A DNA stretch of 64,000 nucleotides, taken from positions 1 through 64,000 of the forward strand of contig CAXMOM010000012.1 of NCBI GenBank assembly GCA_964195425.1. Direction: 5' to 3'. Positions 17,678-24,162 of the stretch are shown in pieces. The DNA comes from Glaciecola sp964195425. Lineage in GTDB: Bacteria > Pseudomonadota > Gammaproteobacteria > Enterobacterales > Alteromonadaceae. Each line of letters begins with the position of its first letter. The first letter of the stretch is position 1. The position numbers and the translations under genes are program-made. The notes under the pieces are model-generated. The model did not search any database, was not told the origin of the DNA, and saw only the letters and a list, made by a program, of their open reading frames with translations.

Positions 17678-19843
17678 TTACCTTTCGCCTCCCGGTTGCT
17701 GTTGTAAATCTTGAATGCGCAACATAGCCAAACGCGTATTCACGCCTTGGGTTTTAAGCTGTGTTTTGCGCGCTTCAATTAAGGTAAGCAGCTGATACGT
17801 TAACGCAGATGTTGCACTTGTATACACATTATTTGCCGCTTCAATCTGCACCGTTAATGCTTCATTTAAGGCGCTAAATTGGCCACGCTGTTGGCTAAAT
17901 ACATCGTGGTCTTGGGTAATATTTTGTAGATTGCTGTATTGATTTTCCGCTAAGATTAACGACGCTTGGGCTTTGCTTAATAATTGCTTATGCTGCCATT
18001 GCTGTGCGATAAAATCATCCATTAGTTGCCATGTTAACACCCCTTCGATAAGGTCTAGACGTTCTTTATAACTAGCTTTTAACGGACGTTTACGCGTTGT
18101 GTCAGCAGCCAGGCGGCTCTGACTTGCGTATGCCCTTTCCAGCCTATCTAGATGTCCAGTTACCTCACTACTGCTCATTTTTTCACTTAACGCGAGCTGC
18201 TTTTCGAAGGTGTCTGCTTGCATAATTAGCGCGTTTATATCGTCTATATACTGCTGCGCTTGCTCAATACGAGTTTTTGCGCTGCGTAAACTCATGCTTT
18301 GCAAGCGTTCTTCATACACATCTTCGCGCTCTTGTAGCAAAGTATCGAGTTGTACAACACGGTTTTGCTTAGTGTCTATATCGGCTTTCACTTGCTCGGC
18401 TTGCAAACGTACAGCCAATAGATACTTAGCGTCGAACGTTTGCGTGGGGGCAAAAAAACCTAACTGTATATCGTTTAAGGCTTGTGGCCATTGCTCATTG
18501 TATTGACTGAAAAAGGTATCCTGTTTAGCTATTTTTGCAAAATCGTCGAGTGCTGTTAGGGTCGAATCGATTTGACTTGCCGTACTTTCCAATGCATAAA
18601 ATGCTTGGCCTAATTTGTCTTGCTGACCAAAAGCATATGCAAGCCCGTAGCTTGCCTGCAGCGAAAACAAACCTACACTATTTTGCTGTAAGTGTTGCCA
18701 TGCTGCCATGGCGGTTTGCCAACGATTTTCTTCAGCATTTGCCCAACCATAAGTAAGTAAAGCCTGCTGTGATTCTGCACTGCCATCGGCAACATTTTGA
18801 ATAACCGCAATCGCATTTGCTAAATCACCCTGTTGTAATAAGCTCTGGCCTAAGCCAATGTTAATTCTGTCGAATAAGGCATCTTGTTCAACTACACTTT
18901 TCACCTGCTGGCGCTCTTTAGCTGCTTGCTGCGCTGTTGCGTTACTGTCAAACCATGTCCAGGGAGTCACAAACCAGGTTACTGAATCGAAAACACTGCT
19001 GGCCACTCTGGTAATAAAGCCGGCGCGGTTTTGATAAGCAATTAGGGCTTGTTTAGCTTGCGTGAAAGTTGCTGTAGCTTGTTCATAATTTGCTTGGTTA
19101 AATGATATCGTGCCCTTGTTGGCCAACAAATACGCGCTGTAAATGCTTTCGATAGGGATCTGCGACGCCAAGCTTTGCCAATCTTGTTCTAGTTGCATTC
19201 TTGTGTAGGCAGTAAGATAGAGCAACTCATACCACTGAGAGTTCGATAGTTCTTCGCGCAAATCGCCTTGCAAAATGGCCTCGTATGCACGTTCACTTAA
19301 ATAAGATTGTTTATTTTCAAAACCGGCTTTGGCCATAAAAAACCAGGTATGTGCTTGCACGTAATCTGAAGTGGTTTGGCTAAGCAAGCTCGCAAATTTG
19401 GCCTGACTAAGCTCATACATACCTAATCGAAGCTGAGCGGCGCCTTGCATTAAATTGAGTCGGTCGGTGTCATCTTTTGAAAGTTGCGTAAAGCCGTGTT
19501 TGGTATTGCCTACTTCAATAAGCTGCAATACTTGCTGATAATCTTCTTGAAAATAGTGATACACGAGCTCGCCAAAGGCTGCGTTATGCTTGGATGTTTG
19601 GTCAATTACTACAGGGGTAATATCTTGTTCTTTAAGCAGATCATCTTGTTGCTTGTCATCATCACTACTAAACCATGAAAAGACAGTTTGAGCATTCGCG
19701 GTGCCTACAAAAAACACGCTTGATGTTACCACCGACACACATAATTGCGCGCAAAACATCATACTACAAACAAGTAAGCAAAACGCTCTTTGCTTCGGCT
19801 TGTTGATAACGTAATTCGATGTAGGTGTTAGCATTTTACGCAT
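17678..19843 (-). CDS. Exported TPR and coiled-coil protein, 721 aa
   Basis: A long N-region is followed by a hydrophobic core and a probable signal-peptidase site after GTANA near residue 51. TPR-like units cover about 60-420, for example QGAAQLRLGMYELSQAKFAS and LLQQGDLANAIAVIQNVA. From about 470 the sequence changes to a long charged coiled coil (ADIDTKQNRVVQLDTLLQER, and more to the C-terminus), which would make an elongated arm. The end is Gln-rich. It is the upstream member of the TPR trio and is 72 bases from the next gene upstream. No catalytic motif is seen. It is probably periplasmic and resembles the GltC-like periplasmic TPR part of Agl-Glt machines. Confidence 0.8.
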   Translation of the reverse strand: MRKMLTPTSNYVINKPKQRAFCLLVCSMMFCAQLCVSVVTSSVFFVGTANAQTVFSWFSSDDDKQQDDLLKEQDITPVVIDQTSKHNAAFGELVYHYFQEDYQQVLQLIEVGNTKHGFTQLSKDDTDRLNLMQGAAQLRLGMYELSQAKFASLLSQTTSDYVQAHTWFFMAKAGFENKQSYLSERAYEAILQGDLREELSNSQWYELLYLTAYTRMQLEQDWQSLASQIPIESIYSAYLLANKGTISFNQANYEQATATFTQAKQALIAYQNRAGFITRVASSVFDSVTWFVTPWTWFDSNATAQQAAKERQQVKSVVEQDALFDRINIGLGQSLLQQGDLANAIAVIQNVADGSAESQQALLTYGWANAEENRWQTAMAAWQHLQQNSVGLFSLQASYGLAYAFGQQDKLGQAFYALESTASQIDSTLTALDDFAKIAKQDTFFSQYNEQWPQALNDIQLGFFAPTQTFDAKYLLAVRLQAEQVKADIDTKQNRVVQLDTLLQEREDVYEERLQSMSLRSAKTRIEQAQQYIDDINALIMQADTFEKQLALSEKMSSSEVTGHLDRLERAYASQSRLAADTTRKRPLKASYKERLDLIEGVLTWQLMDDFIAQQWQHKQLLSKAQASLILAENQYSNLQNITQDHDVFSQQRGQFSALNEALTVQIEAANNVYTSATSALTYQLLTLIEARKTQLKTQGVNTRLAMLRIQDLQQQPGGER

Positions 19844-19914
19844 GTGTATTATTTATTCTTAAGTCGTCAAATTAATGGATGTTTTAGCGCTGTGCTTTCC
19901 GATAAATAGATGCG

Positions 19915-20595
19915 CTATAACACTTTGGCTTCAAACAATGGCTGTTGCTTTGTGGTCGAGTCAATCACATTTAGCGCAACCGCGACCGGGTCTTCGTCTT
20001 TAGTAAACTGCACACTTACGGCGCGCTTATATTCGCGTTTTTCGGGGCCTATCCCAACGAAGTAGGCCGTAAGCTCATGCTCACCTTGATTCACATTACC
20101 TACATACAAACGCTGAACACCGCCGCGATACAAAGCATTAACTTGACGGTCGGTATATAAATAATAAGTCTGTACTTTGCCATCAATTCTTATTTCAACT
20201 GCGTCAAGCGCAAAATATTCACCGACATCCATCGACAAATAAACGGCCACTTGGGTAGACGCCGGAAAGAGTAAATCTTCCTCTAAAATAAACAAATCAC
20301 GATTTAAGTTCACCATCGCTTGTTTCAAAGTTTCAATTTGTTCGCTTAGATTTTGCTGGCTATTAGCGGGTAAAATTGGCGGTAGTGTTTTTGAATCTGG
20401 TGCTAAACTAGCAATAGCGCTCGCCAGATTGTCGCCTGGCTGTTTGTCAACTGCCTGTGGCGCTGGGCTTAAGCCCAATCCTTTTTCAAGCTCTTGGGTT
20501 AAACTTTGTGCATGAACCGAGAGAGAACCCAACAACCATAATGCGGTTGCTAATAAGCCGAAACGTCGAACAAAATATGACAATAATTTATGCAT
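19915..20595 (-). CDS. Exported protein, possible beta-domain adaptor, 226 aa
   Basis: A signal peptide (FGLLATALWLLGSLSVHAQ) is followed by a polar linker, a short coiled coil (LSEQIETLKQAMVNLNRDLF, about 84-103) and a compact beta-rich domain (about 110-205). The latter has VAVYLSMDVGEYFALDAVEI, then a YYLYTD strand and GEHELTAYFVG. This shape looks like an immunoglobulin-like or carbohydrate/peptide-binding module. Homologues have, from memory, been labelled AraC regulators in databases, but nothing here resembles a helix-turn-helix and it has a clear signal peptide. It starts three bases after the stop of the DUF3570 gene, so it is in the same operon and probably in the envelope complex. 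Confidence 0.75.
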   Translation of the reverse strand: MHKLLSYFVRRFGLLATALWLLGSLSVHAQSLTQELEKGLGLSPAPQAVDKQPGDNLASAIASLAPDSKTLPPILPANSQQNLSEQIETLKQAMVNLNRDLFILEEDLLFPASTQVAVYLSMDVGEYFALDAVEIRIDGKVQTYYLYTDRQVNALYRGGVQRLYVGNVNQGEHELTAYFVGIGPEKREYKRAVSVQFTKDEDPVAVALNVIDSTTKQQPLFEAKVL

Positions 20596-20598
20596 TCT

Positions 20599-21756
20599 TT
20601 AGTACCAAATAGAGGCGTATATTTTTAACGCGCTTGCTGAAAATCCAAATAGTGGCTCTTCGCCAACGGGTGCTTGTGCGGTAACATCACGGAAGTTTTC
20701 ATAATCAAACTTCATGTAGTCATATTCAAAGTGAAAACTGCTCTTTTTAAAAGTCGCTGTTTCTGAAAACTTCCATTCGTAAGACAAACTAAGACCAACG
20801 GTAATACCGGTGTATGTGCTCATCTCTTTGTCGCGCGCCATGAAGTTGAATTCATTCGGGCGAGAAAATAAATCACTGTAAAAATCGGCGTTTTCTTGCG
20901 TGTAATAACGCACAAATACGTCGAGTAAAATATTATCAAAGGGTTGCAAATAGCCTATCCGAGCGTTGTGCGCCTCTATGCCCCATGAATCGCTATACAC
21001 TCTCGCATCGCCATATAGAGCGGCGCGATAAGGTAAGTAATAATTTGCATTAATAGAGTAGGCAGTAGATGAACGCGTAGTGGGATAAGTTTCAGTCGCA
21101 AAACTAAAGCCGCGGTCACTGTTAGCATCAGCAAAGCGGATGCTGCGATAAGGGTTATTCAGGTAGCCCTCATCTGAAATATGTTCAGCGTTGAAGCCCA
21201 TAATAAGACTCTTAGTCATTATTTGAGAAACACCAAAGCCAAATTTTTGCCGATCAGCTTCTTCTAAAAAGCTATCGTCGCCGGTTTTACCTACCTCATC
21301 CCAGCCTTTTGAATAAGACATAGAAAGGGTCGTTAGATCACCAAAGAAATCTTGGCTTAGGCCAACGTAAACAGAGTTGGCGTTAAAATCATTTTCGCTA
21401 CTATTGGTAAAGCTAAGGCTTAGTAGGGATTTTTCATGTAAAAAATCGGTGCCTACAACGGTCTGAACACGCTCTTCTTGATAGGCCGAAGCAGTTGCAC
21501 GGACATCAATTGATGCTCCCGATACAGTATCTACATAATAGTTTGCTGATACCGACACATGGTTACCGATTTGTTTACGCAATAATACCGAAGGGCCGTC
21601 TATAGTTACGCCGTCACCAGTGTACGATTTATACATCACATCAGAACGGTCTGTCGGTAACACGGCCGCCGAGGCCTGAATCGATAGCACAGCGCATCCA
21701 AGTATATACAGTGATGTATATAACGAAAACGACTCAAGTGATGCACGTAAACCCAT
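20599..21756 (-). CDS. DUF3570 outer-membrane beta-barrel protein
   Basis: A 385-aa exported protein with a signal peptide ending near ASA (about residue 30). The mature N-terminus (TDRSDVMYKSYTGDGVTIDG) is typical of DUF3570, followed by a long run of amphipathic beta strands such as NHVSVSANYYVDTVSGASID and a terminal aromatic residue (ASIWY), as in outer-membrane barrels. In many Gram-negatives DUF3570 sits next to DUF4266 and a TlpA-like protein, as here, commonly together with an ApbE-type FMN transferase, which is missing from this locus. The role is unknown; the combination suggests a redox-linked outer-membrane module. Confidence 0.85.
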   Translation of the reverse strand: MGLRASLESFSLYTSLYILGCAVLSIQASAAVLPTDRSDVMYKSYTGDGVTIDGPSVLLRKQIGNHVSVSANYYVDTVSGASIDVRATASAYQEERVQTVVGTDFLHEKSLLSLSFTNSSENDFNANSVYVGLSQDFFGDLTTLSMSYSKGWDEVGKTGDDSFLEEADRQKFGFGVSQIMTKSLIMGFNAEHISDEGYLNNPYRSIRFADANSDRGFSFATETYPTTRSSTAYSINANYYLPYRAALYGDARVYSDSWGIEAHNARIGYLQPFDNILLDVFVRYYTQENADFYSDLFSRPNEFNFMARDKEMSTYTGITVGLSLSYEWKFSETATFKKSSFHFEYDYMKFDYENFRDVTAQAPVGEEPLFGFSASALKIYASIWY

Positions 21757-21804
21757 AGTTAACCCTTTTGTTTGTTGGCTAAACGAAAATTAGTTAAACC
21801 GCTA

Positions 21805-22083
21805 CTAATTACAACCACAACCGCCACCTGCACCACCATCGGCGCCACGGGCTCCCTCGCGGGATTCTGATACGTGCTTGGCATAAGCAAGTGCTACTGG
21901 GTTGCGCCCAATGCTCATAATAGGATCTGCTAAATTGCTACGCTCAAAGGGTTTTACCCAAGGCTCTAGTTTCCAATTAGAAACGGCGCTTGTGGTTTCG
22001 CTGAAGGTCAAACCACACCCACCTAAACTAAGGGCGCTAATAACTATCACTAACTTTGGAATGTGTTTACCAATATTCTGCAT
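21805..22083 (-). CDS. DUF4266 lipoprotein with Cys-rich C-terminus
   Basis: A 92-aa lipoprotein. The lipobox is SLGGC at about residues 19-23. The mature part holds the DUF4266 signature: a WVKPFERSNLADPIM segment, then HVSESREGARGADGG, and a closing GGGCGCN. The two C-terminal cysteines in a glycine-rich tail may bind a metal or cofactor or be reduced by the TlpA thioredoxin encoded next to it. It lies between DUF3570 and TlpA, with stop and start only a few bases apart on the TlpA side. The function of the family is not known. Confidence 0.9.
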   Translation of the reverse strand: MQNIGKHIPKLVIVISALSLGGCGLTFSETTSAVSNWKLEPWVKPFERSNLADPIMSIGRNPVALAYAKHVSESREGARGADGGAGGGCGCN

Positions 22084-22087
22084 TTTG

Positions 22088-22696
22088 TTATTCCCTCATT
22101 AAAATTTTCAGTGTATCTTCATACTTCTTTTCGTCCCCAGCACGATAGCCCTTATGTACTAAGCGCTTATTACCGTCGCGGTCAATAATCACGGTAGTTG
22201 GCATTCCATTTACATCGTAGAGCTCACTCACCTTGCCAGCGGTGTCGTATAACACCGGGAAACTGACTTTAATATCGTCTAACAATATCCTGGCTTTGCT
22301 AGCTTCGTCATCTACGTTTACAGCAAGAATCTCAAAGCCCTTATCTTGGTGCTTTTGATAAAGCGCTTCCATTTTGGGGAGCTCTTCACGGCACGGACCA
22401 CACCATGATGCCCAAAAGTTCACCATGACTATGTTGCCGCGCTGCTCGGACAAGCGAATATTGCCGCTGTCTCTACTTTCTAGCGTAAAGTCGGGCGCTG
22501 ATTCATTTGCACTTTCTAGCGTAGAGTCGGGCGCTGGTTCATTTGCCATCGCATTACCTGAGGTAAACGCTAGGCTGATGAGTAATCCGGCGCTTGCGGT
22601 CAAAAGACGCAATCCTTTCATCGTCATAGGCTTAACCTTTAAAGACGCCGTCGACTTAGGCGTATTGTGTAACTTTAGTATTCGACTAGTAAACAT
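22088..22696 (-). CDS. TlpA-type periplasmic thiol-disulfide oxidoreductase
   Basis: A 202-aa thioredoxin-fold protein. The redox site is WCGPC (about residue 99), within VNFWASWCGPCREELP. The cis-Pro region NGMPTTVII follows at about 165. The N-terminus contains a hydrophobic export signal ending GNAMA; an ATG at 22696 has GGAG seven bases upstream, while an internal ATG at 22627 (with AAAGG) would give a more usual signal peptide. The mature N-terminus carries an in-frame duplication of 12 residues (see the 36-bp repeat). TlpA proteins reduce disulfides in apocytochromes or metal-binding partners; here the DUF4266 CGC tail and the CxxCH haem proteins encoded nearby are plausible clients. 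Confidence 0.9.
   Translation of the reverse strand: MFTSRILKLHNTPKSTASLKVKPMTMKGLRLLTASAGLLISLAFTSGNAMANEPAPDSTLESANESAPDFTLESRDSGNIRLSEQRGNIVMVNFWASWCGPCREELPKMEALYQKHQDKGFEILAVNVDDEASKARILLDDIKVSFPVLYDTAGKVSELYDVNGMPTTVIIDRDGNKRLVHKGYRAGDEKKYEDTLKILMRE
22475..22546. repeat. Tandem 36-bp duplication inside tlpA-like gene
   Basis: Two adjacent 36-base copies (22475-22510 and 22511-22546) differ at only two positions, both transitions. In the protein they encode ANEPAPDSTLES followed by ANESAPDFTLES. The second copy is the normal start of an AhpC/TlpA domain (APDFTLES); the first is extra. The high identity suggests a recent in-frame tandem duplication. Confidence 0.9.
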
Positions 22697-22711
22697 GTCG
22701 TAACTCCGATA

Positions 22712-23365
22712 TTAGAAAAAGAAACTCGTTGAAAGGGTAAAAGTGAGGTTATGCACACTTTTCTCGGCCGCTATAATATCGCTATTAAAGACATAATCAC
22801 GTACATCAAATCGTACCGATAGATAATCTGTAACAAATATTCGGTATCCCGCGCCAGCGTTGACCGTAAAGCGTTCGTCGCCGCCAAATTCGGTGGCGCC
22901 TGCTCCTACAATCAAGAAAAAGTCGGTATTAAATACCCAGTTGTCGGTAAAAAACACTTCGCCGTTAAGGTTGTAGGCCGCTGAAATATCGTAGTAAATA
23001 AAGTCGCGCTGTTCTTCGGTTAAAAACGGTAAGCCACCAGATAATATTTCAAAGCTGGTTTCCCCTGCCGTTGCTTTGGCGTAGCTTGTTTCAATAAACA
23101 TATTTTCGTTGATGTGATAACTCAAGCGTATACCGCCGGTAACACTAGACGAAAAGTCTTCAATACTGATAATGCCTGCAAATATACCCACTTCGATATT
23201 TTCAGAATCGATGTCGAACTCACTAATTTCACGACGCTCTATATTGGGGTCAATATCTGGGCTGCCGGCCTGGTCGTTACTTGCGCTAGGCGAAACTTGC
23301 GCATGCGCAGACTGACTTATGCCTAACAACAAAACTACCACTAACAATATGCGAATAATCAGCAT
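22712..23365 (-). CDS. Outer-membrane beta-barrel protein, 217 aa
   Basis: A signal peptide (LLVVVLLLGISQSAHA) and a polar linker (about 23-55) precede an eight-stranded-type barrel. It has alternating strands such as VTGGIRLSYHINENMFIETS and VNAGAGYRIFVTDYLSVRFD, ending in the aromatic FFF expected of an outer-membrane protein. The pattern fits the outer-membrane beta-barrel domain shared by Myxococcales and some Gammaproteobacteria (OMP_myx_plus type, by recollection), to which Myxococcus GltA/GltB-like proteins are comparable. It is the short partner of the SH3-containing barrel encoded 12 bases upstream. Confidence 0.8.
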   Translation of the reverse strand: MLIIRILLVVVLLLGISQSAHAQVSPSASNDQAGSPDIDPNIERREISEFDIDSENIEVGIFAGIISIEDFSSSVTGGIRLSYHINENMFIETSYAKATAGETSFEILSGGLPFLTEEQRDFIYYDISAAYNLNGEVFFTDNWVFNTDFFLIVGAGATEFGGDERFTVNAGAGYRIFVTDYLSVRFDVRDYVFNSDIIAAEKSVHNLTFTLSTSFFF

Positions 23366-23377
23366 GATTTACCCTTG

Positions 23378-24160
23378 TTAAAAAAAGACAGTAACGCCTA
23401 GTATCCAATGATCTAGTCGTTCTTGTTCGTCACGGTCAGTAAGTGCTAACAATCCGCGATATTCAGCTTTTACTACTACTTTTTGAGCAAAATAATATTC
23501 TGCGCCAAGACCCACTTCGTAATGACTGCTTTTACGCACTTCGTCACCGCTTTGCACCAAGTTCGATCTAGGCTTGGTTCTAATTTCACCTGTGCCTAAG
23601 GCTAGGTATGGACTTACGTGCCAATCAGGAAAAAACGTTTGGCGCATTCTTATTGACCATATCTTGTTGTCGGCAAAATTCCCTAATGCTTGTGAATAAG
23701 TTGCCTCTATCGCTAAATTTTTGGTCCACACCCACGCACCTGATACCGATAAAGCAGTCACTTTGTCAATTGCGCCAACTTGTGCGGTGATTTCCCAGTT
23801 TCGGTTTAAGTAATCTTCGAAATTTCCTGTATTAACGCTTACCTGAGTGCCATCAACCAATTCGGTGTTGGCTAAAGACTCAGCTTTTATCCAGCCATTA
23901 ATGTCCCGTTTGGTAGAGACTTTATACCAACCGGTGCGTTCTTTTTTCAAGGTAAAAACTTCACCTTGTGATAACACGTGAAAAATAGGAAATTCTGAAC
24001 CCGGCCCAGAATGTATATTTATAAAAGCAGTACTTACCTTTAAATCGACTTTATTGGCCATTGCTTGTGTGCTAAAAAGAGCTGTAAAAATTGCCCACAA
24101 TGTCACCATAAATACCAGTAACGGCAAAGACACATAACGCTTATTAGCTCTGTATACCAT
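23378..24160 (-). CDS. SH3-like domain plus outer-membrane beta-barrel, 260 aa
   Basis: A long hydrophobic export signal ends near STQAMA (about residue 35). A bacterial SH3 domain follows (about 38-98) with the typical NIHSGPGSEFPIFHVLSQGE and GWYKV then GWIKAESL. The second half (about 120-260) is a beta barrel of the same type as the downstream gene, with WEITAQVGAIDKVTALSVSG, VSPYLALGTGEI and a terminal WILGVTVFF. An SH3 domain could bind peptidoglycan, anchoring the barrel to the wall. It starts two bases before the stop of the HzsA-related gene region, so the two are co-translated. Confidence 0.85.
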   Translation of the reverse strand: MVYRANKRYVSLPLLVFMVTLWAIFTALFSTQAMANKVDLKVSTAFINIHSGPGSEFPIFHVLSQGEVFTLKKERTGWYKVSTKRDINGWIKAESLANTELVDGTQVSVNTGNFEDYLNRNWEITAQVGAIDKVTALSVSGAWVWTKNLAIEATYSQALGNFADNKIWSIRMRQTFFPDWHVSPYLALGTGEIRTKPRSNLVQSGDEVRKSSHYEVGLGAEYYFAQKVVVKAEYRGLLALTDRDEQERLDHWILGVTVFF

Positions 24161-24162
24161 GG

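Noticed and set aside
19915..20595. AraC-family regulator label
   Set aside because: The protein has a signal peptide and a beta-rich domain and no helix-turn-helix; the label would be wrong.
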